A stretch of 22,492 nucleotides of DNA from an uncultured bacterium (GCA_905214345.1 CAJMLV010000044.1:1-22492); one strand, 5' to 3'. Shown: positions 14,388 to 22,196, numbered from the stretch's first letter. Program-made: numbers and translations. The notes: generated by a model not told the origin, from the letters alone.

Positions 14388-15608
14388 TCATTTTCCATTG
14401 AGCCACAGGGTGCGGAAAGCCGCCGCCACCGCTGCGGCCAACAGCACCAGCCCCAGAACGGCCAGTCCGGCCCCGGCGCTGCCCGCCGCATCCCCGATCC
14501 AGCCGGTGATGGGCGAGGCGGGAATCATGAGCAGGCTGTACGCCATGCTCTCCACGCTGATAAGGGTGGCACGGCGGTCGCTGGGGAACCAGTCGTTCAG
14601 CCGTTTGCGGGCATGGAGGGACCAGATGGTACCGAACATGGCAAACCCGGCACCGCCGGCGATGGCTCCCGCCAGGGGCGCGGTGCCCATTGCCAGGGTA
14701 CACAGGCCGCAGCCCGCCATACAGAAAGCATACAGGCCCCCCAGACGGCTGAGCCGCAGCCGTTCGCCCAGCCAGCAGCCCAGGGGATAGCCCACCTCAC
14801 AGAGCATGAGCACCACCCCCAGCCAGGCCGTAGGCAGGCCGATGTCGGTCAGGCGCTGCTGGAGATACATCAGGGTAAGGAAGGCGGGCAAATCGATGAG
14901 CGCCCCTGCAAAGATATACCGCACCACCCGGGGACTGCGGCGGAGAAAATCCACCGTTTCGGTCACATGGGTGCGCAGGCTGGCAGGCAGTTCGGCCAGC
15001 AGGATACGCAGCGGCGCCGCCTGCCGGGCGGCCTGTTCGGGGGTGACGGCGGGTTCCCGCAGGCCCATGGCTGCCGCGGTGCGCAGCAGACCGATGACGG
15101 TATCCGCCAGATAGAATCCGGTAAAGCTGAGCACTCCGGTAAGCGCCCCCGCCAGCTTTCCCAAGGCGGCACCGGCGGTCTCCACCTGGGTGGTCACCGT
15201 CTGCACATGGAAAAATTGGTCGGTCTGGTCGGCTTCCTTCAGACTGTCATACACCAGGGCTTCCTGACTGCCGGAAACCAGATTGTAGGCCAGGGCGGAC
15301 AGCCCCATGGCCACGCAGACCCACAAAAAGTTCTGTTCAAAGGCCATCATCAGACCGGACAAGGCTGCCGCCACGCCGGACAACGCCAGCACCCGGCGGC
15401 GCCCCAGCAGGTCGGCAGCCATGCCGCTGGGCACTTCGGCCAGCAGGCTGACCACATGGAAAACGCCCTCGGCGGCGCCGATCTGCCACAGGCTGTATCC
15501 CCGGGCGGCCAGCAGGGCCACCCAGACAGCGCCGGTGATGTTGAGGGTCAGGACAAAAGAATAAAGATACGAGCACCGCAGCTGACGGCGCAGAGAATGT
15601 ATATTCAT
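14388..15608 (-). CDS. MFS transporter (putative drug exporter)
   Basis: This 406-residue polytopic membrane protein has about 12 hydrophobic segments. Motif A of the major facilitator superfamily, GMAADLLGRRR (62-72), lies between helices 2 and 3. A second copy-like loop, ARKRLNDWFPSDRRATLIS, lies in the C-terminal half. This layout fits proton-driven exporters, but the substrate cannot be read from sequence. The ATG at 15608 has AAGGG 12 bases upstream, a weak and distant ribosome site; a GTG at 15620 in the same frame is the alternative. The gene is preceded by a leader of about 270 bases with a tiny peptide gene and a terminator, and is followed by the PASTA gene. Such leaders are known before resistance genes, which favours an antibiotic as substrate (inference). 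Confidence 0.88.
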   Translation of the reverse strand: MNIHSLRRQLRCSYLYSFVLTLNITGAVWVALLAARGYSLWQIGAAEGVFHVVSLLAEVPSGMAADLLGRRRVLALSGVAAALSGLMMAFEQNFLWVCVAMGLSALAYNLVSGSQEALVYDSLKEADQTDQFFHVQTVTTQVETAGAALGKLAGALTGVLSFTGFYLADTVIGLLRTAAAMGLREPAVTPEQAARQAAPLRILLAELPASLRTHVTETVDFLRRSPRVVRYIFAGALIDLPAFLTLMYLQQRLTDIGLPTAWLGVVLMLCEVGYPLGCWLGERLRLSRLGGLYAFCMAGCGLCTLAMGTAPLAGAIAGGAGFAMFGTIWSLHARKRLNDWFPSDRRATLISVESMAYSLLMIPASPITGWIGDAAGSAGAGLAVLGLVLLAAAVAAAFRTLWLNGK

Positions 15609-15674
15609 GATACGGAACACCCTTCATTTTCAGATACGAATTGGACAGGTGTTCCCTTTTATGCCGGAACGGAT

Positions 15675-15709
15675 AAACAAAACGCGCCCCGACCAAACGC
15701 CGGAGCGCG
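15675..15709 (-). terminator. Attenuator terminator in the MFS leader
   Basis: Nine-base arms (15709-15701 and 15691-15683, one G-U pair) enclose nine bases. On the minus strand they are followed by TTTTGTTT. It lies between the leader peptide and the MFS start, so it would end transcription before the exporter gene. Confidence 0.7.
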
Positions 15710-15793
15710 GAAAAGTTCCGTCACAGCGTCTGCCGAACAGGGCGCGGCAGACCGCACCCGGCTAAAAAAGGGTACACTTCCAGACGGAACTGC

Positions 15794-15841
15794 TTATTTG
15801 CAACCTTTTACCTGGTACAAATTGCACAGCGCCCATCCCAT
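15794..15841 (-). CDS. Leader peptide, 15 residues
   Basis: ATG at 15841-15839 opens a frame of 15 codons ending in TAA; the peptide reads MGWALCNLYQVKGCK. A strong ribosome site, AAAGGAG, lies seven bases upstream, and the predicted transcript start is about 40 bases upstream. The first arm of a long-range stem (AGTTCCGTC) begins two bases after the stop codon, where a stalled or terminating ribosome would cover it. This is the standard arrangement of a leader peptide that couples ribosome behaviour to downstream folding. The peptide has no run of one amino acid, which argues against simple amino acid attenuation and is more in line with drug-induced stalling. I do not recognise it as a named leader. 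Confidence 0.65.
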   Translation of the reverse strand: MGWALCNLYQVKGCK

Positions 15842-15885
15842 GGGTGTACTCCTTTCCGCCAAAACGGCAAACTGAAATCCTGTAT

Positions 15886-15914
15886 AGTATATCACGCTTT
15901 CCCCGCCCTTGCAA
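15886..15914 (-). promoter_or_regulatory. Promoter of the MFS leader
   Basis: The -35 box TTGCAA (15914-15909) and -10 box TATACT (15891-15886) are separated by 17 bases. A TG one base before the -10 strengthens it. The promoter lies inside a hairpin (15896-15923) just after the pyrophosphatase stop. Confidence 0.75.
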
Positions 15915-15923
15915 GGGAAAAGC
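15896..15923 (-). other. Hairpin after the pyrophosphatase gene, no T tract
   Basis: On the minus strand GCTTTTCCC and GGGGAAAGC pair over nine positions (one G-U) around a ten-base loop. No T tract follows, so it is a poor terminator. It contains the -35 box of the MFS promoter. Some transcripts of the upstream gene may therefore run into the MFS leader. Confidence 0.45.
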
Positions 15924-15930
15924 TCCGGAC

Positions 15931-17592
15931 TCAATAATGTTCCTGCTGGGCCTGCAGGGCGGCCATCAGCGGGGGGATCAGCTGCTTTTTGCGGCTGACC
16001 ACGCCGGGCAGAACAGCCTTGCCGTCCTGGGGTTCCACACCGAAGGCATCCCGCACGATGTCCTCGGCTCCGTGGCCGCAGAACATCAGGTCGGTGGCCT
16101 GCTTCTGCATATCGGTGAACATATAGAAGATCATGGGCAGACCTTCCCGGCCGATGGCGTCGGGCAGGTAGGGGCCCACCAGCGCTTCGGCGGCAGCGCG
16201 GGAACGCTCGGTCATATAGCTGGACTGGCCCACACCAAACTTGACATCGCCGCGGCTGAACACCTTGAAGTCGGAGAGGAACACATCCTCGGCGGTGCGG
16301 CCGGTAAGGTCGGCGCCAGCTTCAAACATCTGCTCGGCATAGGTGGGAATATCCACCTCGGCAATGGCAGCCAGAGCTTCGGCGGCGGCCTTGTCCAGCG
16401 GGGTGGATGTGGGCGAGCGGAACATCAGGGTATCGGACAGAATGGCCGACAGCAGCAGCCCGGCCATCTTCTTGGGGGGCTGGATGCCGTTTTCGCCGTA
16501 CATGCGCCAGACGATGGTGGCGGTGCAGCCCACCGGCTCGTTGCGGAAATACACCGGGCCGCCGGTTTCCAGGCTGCCGATGCGGTGGTGGTCGATGATT
16601 TCCAGGATCTCGGCCTGTTCCAGGCCGTCCACCGCCTGGGTGCGCTCGTTGTGGTCCACCAGAATGACCTGCTTGCGGTGCAGGTTCAACAGGTTACGGC
16701 GGCTGACCACACCGCAGTAGCATCCCTTTTCATCCAGAATGGGAAAATAGCGGTGACGCACACTGGCCATGATCTTGCGGGCGTCCTCGATGGGCGTGTT
16801 GACACTGAATTTGAGCAGGTTGTCCCGGCGCATGAAGTGACGCACCGGCGCAGCGGTGGAGATGAGCCGGGCGGCGGCATAGGAATCATAGGGCGTGGTG
16901 ATGACCGAACAGCCCTTCTCCTTGGCGCGGGCCAGGATGGTGCGGGGCACCGCCGCGCCGCAGCAGACCGCGATGCACCCGGCACCGCAGTCGATGGCGC
17001 ACATCTGGGTCTCGTACCGGTTGGTGACCAGAACCAGGTCGTTCTCGCCCACGTTGTCCTCCATGACTTCGGGGCTGGAACCGATGAAGATACGCCCGGC
17101 GGTAATGCGCCCGTCCGGGTCGCCGGCCAGCATCTCCCCTTCCAGGGTCTCCAGCACGTTGCGGTAGCTGGTGTTGGCGGAGGCCAGGACCCCGGTATCG
17201 AACAAGTCCATGTTGGCGTTGGCGATGTCCTTGACGGTGATGAGACCCAGCAGTTCACTGTTTTCGTCGGCGATGCACAGCGTGTCGATCTCGGTGTCGC
17301 GCATCATGTTCCAGGCGGCACGCACGCTCATCTCTTCCCGGATGGCGGGCTGGCGGCGGATATCAATATCCTTGATCTGCGGGCTCACATCGGTGCACAG
17401 ACGGGGCGGCTGCACGCCGAAATACTTGAGCACGAAGGAGGTTTCCCGGTTGGGCACACCGGCCCGGCGCGCCTCATAGGTGGCGCCGCCCAGCTGGTTT
17501 TTCAGCCAGGCATAGGCGATGGCGGAACAGATGGAGTCTGTATCCGGGTTCTGGTGGCCGATGATATTGACCTTGCGGCGGGTGTTTGCCAT
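15931..17592 (-). CDS. ppaC: Manganese-dependent inorganic pyrophosphatase with CBS and DRTGG domains
   Basis: This 553-residue cytoplasmic enzyme splits pyrophosphate to phosphate and so drives biosynthetic reactions forward. It is a family II (DHH) pyrophosphatase. Metal-binding motifs are GHQNPDTDS (His13, Asp17, Asp19), VDHNE and the DHH of IIDHHR. The DHHA2 part ends with SRKKQLIPPL, the substrate-binding signature. Between the first and second DHH motifs sit a CBS domain (about 70-127), a DRTGG-type domain (about 150-245) and a second CBS domain (about 248-307). Such CBS-pyrophosphatases respond to adenine nucleotides. The start at 17592 has AAGGGG about eight bases upstream; the longer frame adds 48 basic residues outside the conserved region and begins upstream of the predicted promoter. 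It is divergent from typA. No proper terminator follows. Confidence 0.93.
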   Translation of the reverse strand: MANTRRKVNIIGHQNPDTDSICSAIAYAWLKNQLGGATYEARRAGVPNRETSFVLKYFGVQPPRLCTDVSPQIKDIDIRRQPAIREEMSVRAAWNMMRDTEIDTLCIADENSELLGLITVKDIANANMDLFDTGVLASANTSYRNVLETLEGEMLAGDPDGRITAGRIFIGSSPEVMEDNVGENDLVLVTNRYETQMCAIDCGAGCIAVCCGAAVPRTILARAKEKGCSVITTPYDSYAAARLISTAAPVRHFMRRDNLLKFSVNTPIEDARKIMASVRHRYFPILDEKGCYCGVVSRRNLLNLHRKQVILVDHNERTQAVDGLEQAEILEIIDHHRIGSLETGGPVYFRNEPVGCTATIVWRMYGENGIQPPKKMAGLLLSAILSDTLMFRSPTSTPLDKAAAEALAAIAEVDIPTYAEQMFEAGADLTGRTAEDVFLSDFKVFSRGDVKFGVGQSSYMTERSRAAAEALVGPYLPDAIGREGLPMIFYMFTDMQKQATDLMFCGHGAEDIVRDAFGVEPQDGKAVLPGVVSRKKQLIPPLMAALQAQQEHY

Positions 17593-17676
17593 AGTGTGGT
17601 CCCCTTTCCCTGTTTCCCTTATCCCTGCGGCGCGCCGCTGACGGCGCCGCCGCTTCCCTCTATTGGGTTTGTTATG

Positions 17677-17685
17677 ATTATAACA
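17677..17685 (-). promoter_or_regulatory. Extended -10 promoter of the pyrophosphatase gene
   Basis: The -10 box TATAAT (17682-17677) is preceded by TGT, giving an extended -10. No good -35 box is seen 17 bases upstream (TCGCAA). The leader to the start codon is about 80 bases and GC-rich. Confidence 0.6.
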
Positions 17686-17708
17686 CGTCAAAATCTTTTT
17701 TGCGATTC

Positions 17709-17737
17709 TTGACAACAAACGCGTGCTGACGTACAAT
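17709..17737 (+). promoter_or_regulatory. typA promoter
   Basis: A perfect -35 box TTGACA (17709-17714) and -10 box TACAAT (17732-17737) are separated by 17 bases. It is divergent from the pyrophosphatase promoter, about 30 bases away. Confidence 0.8.
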
Positions 17738-17749
17738 TAAAATGTGTGT

Positions 17750-17777
17750 GCATGGGGTGGGTGTTCCTGCCCCATGC
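17750..17777 (+). other. Hairpin in the typA mRNA leader
   Basis: Eight-base perfect arms GCATGGGG/CCCCATGC enclose 12 bases, about 6 bases after the predicted transcript start and 38 before the start codon. No T tract follows, so it is not a terminator. It may stabilise the message or tune translation, for example with temperature; this is inference. Confidence 0.45.
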
Positions 17778-17815
17778 TGGATTTGTGAACAGACGAAAAA
17801 GAGGGATACAATCAT

Positions 17816-19642
17816 ATGATTCGGGAAAATCTTCGCAACATTGCCATTATCGCGCACGTTGACCACGGCAAGACCACCCTGGTCGACCAGATGCTCAAGC
17901 AGTCCGGCGCGTTCCGCGCCAACCAGCAGGTGGCCGAGCGCGTGATGGACTCCGGCGATATCGAACGGGAGCGCGGCATCACCATTCTGGCCAAGAACTG
18001 CTCCTGCGAATACGAAGGCGTCAAGATCAACATCGTGGACACTCCGGGCCACGCCGACTTCGGCGGCGAGGTGGAACGCGTTCTGAAGATGGTCAACGGC
18101 GTTCTGCTGCTGGTGGATGCGGCCGAAGGCTGCATGCCCCAGACCCGTTTTGTTCTGCAGAAGGCTCTGCAGCAGAACCTGTCCCTGGTCATCGCCGTGA
18201 ACAAGATCGACCGTCCCGACGCCCGCATTGCGGAAGTCATCGACGAGATCCTGGAACTGCTGATGGACCTGGGCGCCACCGACGAACAGCTGGACAGCCC
18301 CATGGTGTTCTGCTCCGGCCGTAACGGCACCGCCAGCTACGACTGGACCAAGCCCGAAGAAGGCAAGGACCTGAAGCCCCTGTTCGACACCATCCTGAAG
18401 TACGTTGCTCCGCCGGAAGGCGATCCCGACGCTCCCATGCAGATGCTGGTTTCCAGCGTGGACTACAACGAGTTTGTGGGCCGCATGGGCGTGGGCCGCG
18501 TGCAGAACGGCGTGATCAAGGTGGGCCAGAGCGTGCAGGTGTGCGACTGGCACAACCCCGATGTGCGCATCAACGGCCGCATCACCAAGCTGTTCGACTT
18601 CAAGGCCAACGGCCGTGAGCCGGTGGACGAAGCCGGTGCCGGCGATATCGTCGCCTTTGCGGGTCTGCCCGACATCTCCATCGGCAACACCGTGTGCGAC
18701 CCCAGCAAGGTGCAGCCCCTGCCCTTTGTGAAGATCAACGATCCCACCGTGGAAATGACCTTCAGCGTCAACGACTCTCCCTTTGCCGGCAAGGAAGGCA
18801 AGTACGTCACCTCCCGCCAGATCCGTGACCGCCTGATGCGCGAACTGCTGAAGGACGTGGCTCTGCGCGTGGAAGATTCCGCCACCACCGACTCCTTCCG
18901 GGTCATGGGCCGCGGCGAAATGCACCTGTCCATCCTCATCGAGACCATGCGCCGGGAAGGCTACGAACTGCAGGTTTCTCCCCCGCACGTTCTGACCCAT
19001 GAGGAAGACGGCAAGGTCATGGAACCCATGGAGCGCGTGGTCATCGACGTGCCCGAAATGTATCAGGGCGCCGTCATGACCGCTCTGGGTGCCCGCAAGG
19101 CCATCCTGATGAATATGCAGATGATGAACAGCCGTTCCCGTCTGGAGTTCCGCATGCCCAGCCGCGGCCTGTTCGGTTACCGCAGCCAGTTCCTCACCGA
19201 TACCCACGGCGAAGGCATCATGAACACCATCTTCGACGGTTACGAAGAATGGTGCGGCGATATCTCCACCCGTTCTTCCGGCTCTCTGATCAGCTTTGAG
19301 ACCGGCGACGCCGTGACCTACGGCCTGTTCAACGCCCAGCAGCGCGGTACCCTGCTGGTGAATGCGGGCGAGAAGGTCTATGCCGGCGAAGTTGTGGGCT
19401 ACACCCCCACCGGCGAGGACATCACCGTCAACGTCTGCAAGACCAAGCACCTGACCAACACCCGCGCTTCCGGCAGCGACGATGCCCTGCGCCTGGTGCC
19501 CGTTTCCAAGTTCAGCCTGGAAGCCTGCCTGGAATTCCTGGCTCCCGACGAACTGCTGGAAGTCACCCCCGAAAACCTGCGTATCCGCAAGCGCATCCTG
19601 GACCACGACCTGCGCATGAAGGCTGCCAGCAAGAAGAAGTAA
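17816..19642 (+). CDS. typA: Translational GTPase TypA/BipA
   Basis: This 608-residue GTPase of the EF-G family binds the ribosome and helps 50S subunit assembly, mostly under cold or other stress. G motifs are all present: AHVDHGKTT (13-21), RGITI (53-57), DTPGH (75-79) and NKID (129-132). The EF-Tu-like domain 2, EF-G-like domains and the family-specific C-terminal domain follow (RGLFGYRSQFLTDTHGEG and later NVCKTKHLTNTRASGSDDALRL). The length is typical of the family. The start has AGAGGG about 10 bases upstream and begins MIRENLRNIAIIAHVDHGKT, as in homologues. It is a single-gene unit with its own promoter and a strong terminator. Confidence 0.97.
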   Translation: MIRENLRNIAIIAHVDHGKTTLVDQMLKQSGAFRANQQVAERVMDSGDIERERGITILAKNCSCEYEGVKINIVDTPGHADFGGEVERVLKMVNGVLLLVDAAEGCMPQTRFVLQKALQQNLSLVIAVNKIDRPDARIAEVIDEILELLMDLGATDEQLDSPMVFCSGRNGTASYDWTKPEEGKDLKPLFDTILKYVAPPEGDPDAPMQMLVSSVDYNEFVGRMGVGRVQNGVIKVGQSVQVCDWHNPDVRINGRITKLFDFKANGREPVDEAGAGDIVAFAGLPDISIGNTVCDPSKVQPLPFVKINDPTVEMTFSVNDSPFAGKEGKYVTSRQIRDRLMRELLKDVALRVEDSATTDSFRVMGRGEMHLSILIETMRREGYELQVSPPHVLTHEEDGKVMEPMERVVIDVPEMYQGAVMTALGARKAILMNMQMMNSRSRLEFRMPSRGLFGYRSQFLTDTHGEGIMNTIFDGYEEWCGDISTRSSGSLISFETGDAVTYGLFNAQQRGTLLVNAGEKVYAGEVVGYTPTGEDITVNVCKTKHLTNTRASGSDDALRLVPVSKFSLEACLEFLAPDELLEVTPENLRIRKRILDHDLRMKAASKKK

Positions 19643-19671
19643 TTTCTTCGGCTGCCCGCTGAAATAGAAAC

Positions 19672-19715
19672 CGCCGCCCGCAAGGTATCTGCCTTGCGGG
19701 CGGCGTTCTTTTTGC
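19672..19715. terminator. Bidirectional terminator between typA and the GNAT gene
   Basis: Fourteen-base perfect arms (19672-19685 and 19692-19705) enclose TATCTG. On the plus strand they are followed by TTCTTTTTGC; on the minus strand by GGTTTCTATTTC. It serves the two converging genes. Confidence 0.92.
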
Positions 19716-19716
19716 T

Positions 19717-20214
19717 TTATTCCGGCTTGCGGGCCGGGCGGTGATAGGCCAGGCGCGGGCTGCCGTTGGCCAGCAGGATACGGCCGCAATAGACAAAGCC
19801 GTTCCTGGTCACCAGGTCCTGCATCACATGGTTGTCGGCGTGGGTATCGATGCGCAGGGCCATCCCCTTCTTTTCGCAAAAGGCAAAGCAGGCCCTGCCA
19901 ACGCCTCTCGCCTTACCGTTGGAAGCCAGGCGGTGGATGGTGATATAGGGGTCATCATCCGGCCAGGCGCCGTCGTAGATCACCTTGTAGGTGGGGTCCT
20001 CGCCGGGAATGGCGCAGAAGGTGCCCACGATCTCGCCCTTTTCCTCCACCACATAGCATACACCCCGGGCGATCTCCTCTGCCATAAGCTCCGCCCCGGG
20101 ATAGCCGGGGCCCCACTGGTTGGGGTTGCCGGTACGGGCCATAAAGGCTTTGGCTGCCTCGAACAGTTCCAGCAAAGCGGGCAGGTCCCGGGGTTGGGCG
20201 GGGCGGATGGTCAT
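19717..20214 (-). CDS. GNAT-family N-acetyltransferase
   Basis: This 165-residue cytoplasmic enzyme transfers an acetyl group from acetyl-CoA to an unknown acceptor. It begins IRPAQPRDLPALLELF, the common start of the GNAT fold. The acetyl-CoA loop is ITIHRLASNGKARGVGRA, in which the RGVGRA part matches the expected Q/R-x-x-G-x-G/A. The segment DTHADNHVMQDLVTRNGFVYCGRI is the usual motif B end, with Asn and a late aromatic residue. The start has AAAGGAG nine bases upstream. It lies 21 bases after asnB and shares its T-box-controlled transcript. The link to asparagine supply suggests an amino acid or amine substrate, but this is inference. Confidence 0.85.
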   Translation of the reverse strand: MTIRPAQPRDLPALLELFEAAKAFMARTGNPNQWGPGYPGAELMAEEIARGVCYVVEEKGEIVGTFCAIPGEDPTYKVIYDGAWPDDDPYITIHRLASNGKARGVGRACFAFCEKKGMALRIDTHADNHVMQDLVTRNGFVYCGRILLANGSPRLAYHRPARKPE

Positions 20215-20235
20215 GACAAAAAAACTCCTTTTGGC

Positions 20236-21816
20236 TTATTTGCCGGAATCACCGTAGTTTTTCAGCACACGGGCGCTGGGGTCATCCACATCGCAGCCCG
20301 GCCATGCTTTGTTGGGCATCCAGAAATCCCCGATCATACCGGCCTGACCGGGATAGTACTTCTCAAACAGTTCCCGGTAGAGCAGGCTTTCCTTGGTGAA
20401 GGGACGGCAATAGGTGTAGCGGCCGGAACGCTCGGCAAACTCCCGGTCGGTATACTTCTCCTCGGCATACTCTTTCAGGATGTCCACCATGGAGTGGCCC
20501 ACCGCGTCGGAGAAGGCGGCCTTTTCCCGCCAGAGGATGTTTTCGGGCAGCCAGTCACCCTCAAAAGCTTTGCGCAGCAGGTATTTGCCCTTGCCGTAGG
20601 TGTTCAGCTTGCGGGCAGGGTCGATGGACATGACGTACCGCACAAAATCCAGGTCACCGAAAGGCACCCGGGCTTCCAGGCTGTTGACGCTGATGGAGCG
20701 GTCCGCCCGGAGAACGTCGTACATATACAGTTCCCGCACCCGCTTCTGGCTTTCGGCCTGGAAGGCGGCGGCGCTGGGGGCGTAATCGGTGTATTTGTAG
20801 CCGAAAAGTTCATCGCTGATCTCGCCGGTGAGCAGCACCCGGATGTCGGTGTGCTCATGGATATACTTGCAGACCAGATACATGCCCACCGACGCCCGGA
20901 TGGTGGTGATGTCCCAGGTGCCCAGCATGGCCACCACCTCTTCCAGGGCACCGAGGACGGTGTCCTTGTCGATGATGACGTCGGTGTGGTCGGCCCCCAG
21001 GTATTCGGCGGTCTGACGGGCGTATTTCAGGTCGATGGCATCGCCGCTCATGCCGATGGCAAAGGTACGGATGGGTTTGCCCAGCTTTTTGGCCGCGATG
21101 GCGCAGACCAGGCTGGAATCCAGACCGCCGGAGAGCAGAAAGCCCACGGGGGTGTCGGCGTCCAGGCGTTTTTCCACGCCGGCCACCAGCTTTTCCCGGA
21201 TGTTTTTCAGGATAACGGGCATCTCGTCCCGATTGTAGGCCGGGGTGTCGGCAATATCACAGTACCGCACAAAGCGGCCGTTGCAGTAGTAGCTGCCGAT
21301 GGGGAAAGGATAGATCTTCTTGCACAGCCCCACCAGGTTTTTGGCTTCGGAGGCAAAGGCGATGGCGCCGCTCTCGCTGTAACCGTAGAACAGGGGCCGG
21401 ATGCCGATGGGGTCCCGGGCAGCAATGAGCCACTTTCTCCGGGCATCGTACAGGATCATGGCAAATTCCGCATCCAGACGGCGGAACATGTCCAGGCCAT
21501 ATTTTTCATACAGGGGCAGGATGATCTCGCAGTCGGAATCCGACCGGAAGGTATAGCCTTCCCCTTCCAGTTCGGCGCGCACCGGGCGGAAACCGTACAG
21601 TTCGCCATTGCACGCCACCAGGCTGCCCTCCCGCTCAAAAGGCTGCATCCCCTCGGGGGTGACGCCCATGATGGCCAGACGGCCGAAGCCCAGGAACCCG
21701 AACTCGGTCTCCAGCACGCGGTGATCGTCCGGACCGCGGGAAGCGGTCCGCAGCAGGTAAGCGGTAAACTCTTCGCGGGTCAGATCATGCCCCGCATATC
21801 CCATGACACAACACAT
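20236..21816 (-). CDS. asnB: Asparagine synthase (glutamine-hydrolysing) AsnB
   Basis: This 526-residue enzyme makes asparagine from aspartate, ATP and glutamine. The N-terminal glutaminase domain starts MCCVMGYAG; Cys2 becomes the N-terminal nucleophile after Met removal, which fixes the start at 21816. AAAGGAG lies nine bases upstream. RGPDDHR (27-33) and NGELYGF (70-76) bind glutamine. The synthetase domain has the ATP-pyrophosphatase loop SGGLDSS (229-235), and GEISDELFGYKY and the later RVPFGDLDFVRYV are family hallmarks. The longer frame to 21879 runs into the leader terminator and would not begin with the catalytic Cys. The gene is controlled by an asparagine T-box and is followed by a GNAT gene. 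Confidence 0.95.
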   Translation of the reverse strand: MCCVMGYAGHDLTREEFTAYLLRTASRGPDDHRVLETEFGFLGFGRLAIMGVTPEGMQPFEREGSLVACNGELYGFRPVRAELEGEGYTFRSDSDCEIILPLYEKYGLDMFRRLDAEFAMILYDARRKWLIAARDPIGIRPLFYGYSESGAIAFASEAKNLVGLCKKIYPFPIGSYYCNGRFVRYCDIADTPAYNRDEMPVILKNIREKLVAGVEKRLDADTPVGFLLSGGLDSSLVCAIAAKKLGKPIRTFAIGMSGDAIDLKYARQTAEYLGADHTDVIIDKDTVLGALEEVVAMLGTWDITTIRASVGMYLVCKYIHEHTDIRVLLTGEISDELFGYKYTDYAPSAAAFQAESQKRVRELYMYDVLRADRSISVNSLEARVPFGDLDFVRYVMSIDPARKLNTYGKGKYLLRKAFEGDWLPENILWREKAAFSDAVGHSMVDILKEYAEEKYTDREFAERSGRYTYCRPFTKESLLYRELFEKYYPGQAGMIGDFWMPNKAWPGCDVDDPSARVLKNYGDSGK

Positions 21817-21860
21817 TTGGCAGCACTCCTTTTCTTGCCGTTTGATTTTGAACAAATGGC

Positions 21861-22161
21861 AAAAAAAGTGACAGCCCATTCGTCCCCGACTTTTTAGGAC
21901 GAATCGCTGTCTAGATCCGCGGTGCCACCTAAATTACCGCACGCCAACCAAGGCATACGGTCACTTTCCGTATACGTTCACCTTTGAAACGCTGCCGCTG
22001 TAACGCGCGGCCTGCGGCGCCCATACTGCCCCGAAGCGGGGGTTCCGTTTGCAGCTTGCGGGTGTTCTTCCCTGCCCCGGCATCGTCCCGGCTTGCAGCA
22101 TCTGCCAGGCTCTCTGTGCGGTGCGTTCTGGGCGGTACTTTTCCCGTTCAACGCTTTTAAC
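21861..22161 (-). ncRNA. T-box riboswitch, asparagine type
   Basis: On the minus strand the T-box sequence AGGTGGCACCGCGG lies at 21930-21917. It is followed by a terminator (21911-21861) whose arms ATTCGTCC/GGACGAAT and GACAGC/GCTGTC are followed by ACTTTTTTT. TTTAGG before the T-box can pair with CCTAAA in the terminator stem to form the antiterminator. Stem I carries the usual ACAGAGAGCC and distal loops; the likely specifier codon is AAC (22066-22064) in GAAGAACACC, followed by a purine. The T-box UGGC would pair with a tRNA ending GCCA, and bacterial tRNA-Asn has discriminator G. Uncharged tRNA-Asn would thus turn on asnB. The specifier was placed by eye. Confidence 0.92.
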
Positions 22162-22167
22162 AGGTTT

Positions 22168-22196
22168 ATGGTAGCACCTGCGGCCGCCCGTGTCAA
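22168..22196 (-). promoter_or_regulatory. asnB T-box promoter
   Basis: A perfect -35 box TTGACA (22196-22191) and -10 box TACCAT (22173-22168), with TG one base before it, are separated by 17 bases. The predicted transcript start is near 22161. Confidence 0.7.

Larger units (their letters stand above)
15609..15880 (-). promoter_or_regulatory. Attenuation-type leader of the MFS gene
   Basis: About 270 bases of transcript precede the MFS gene. In order they hold a 15-codon peptide gene (15841-15794), a long-range stem AGTTCCGTC/GACGGAACT (15791-15783 with 15722-15714) enclosing a hairpin GTCTGCCG/CGGCAGAC, and a terminator (15709-15675). Last comes the stem GGAACACC/GGTGTTCC (15655-15648 with 15621-15614), which covers the MFS ribosome site. 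Several of these segments can also pair with other partners. The elements are seen directly; that they form a switch is inference. Confidence 0.65.

Noticed and set aside
13620..17712. Long plus-strand frames opposite the PASTA, MFS and pyrophosphatase genes
   Set aside because: Shadow frames of GC-rich genes, without domains or ribosome sites.
17593..17736. Upstream start for the pyrophosphatase
   Set aside because: The added 48 residues are basic and unlike the family, and the frame crosses its own predicted promoter.
21817..21879. Upstream start for asnB
   Set aside because: It lies in the T-box terminator region and would displace the N-terminal catalytic Cys.
17678..21897. Long antisense frames opposite typA (minus) and asnB (plus)
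   Set aside because: typA and asnB have unmistakable conserved motifs; the opposite frames have none.
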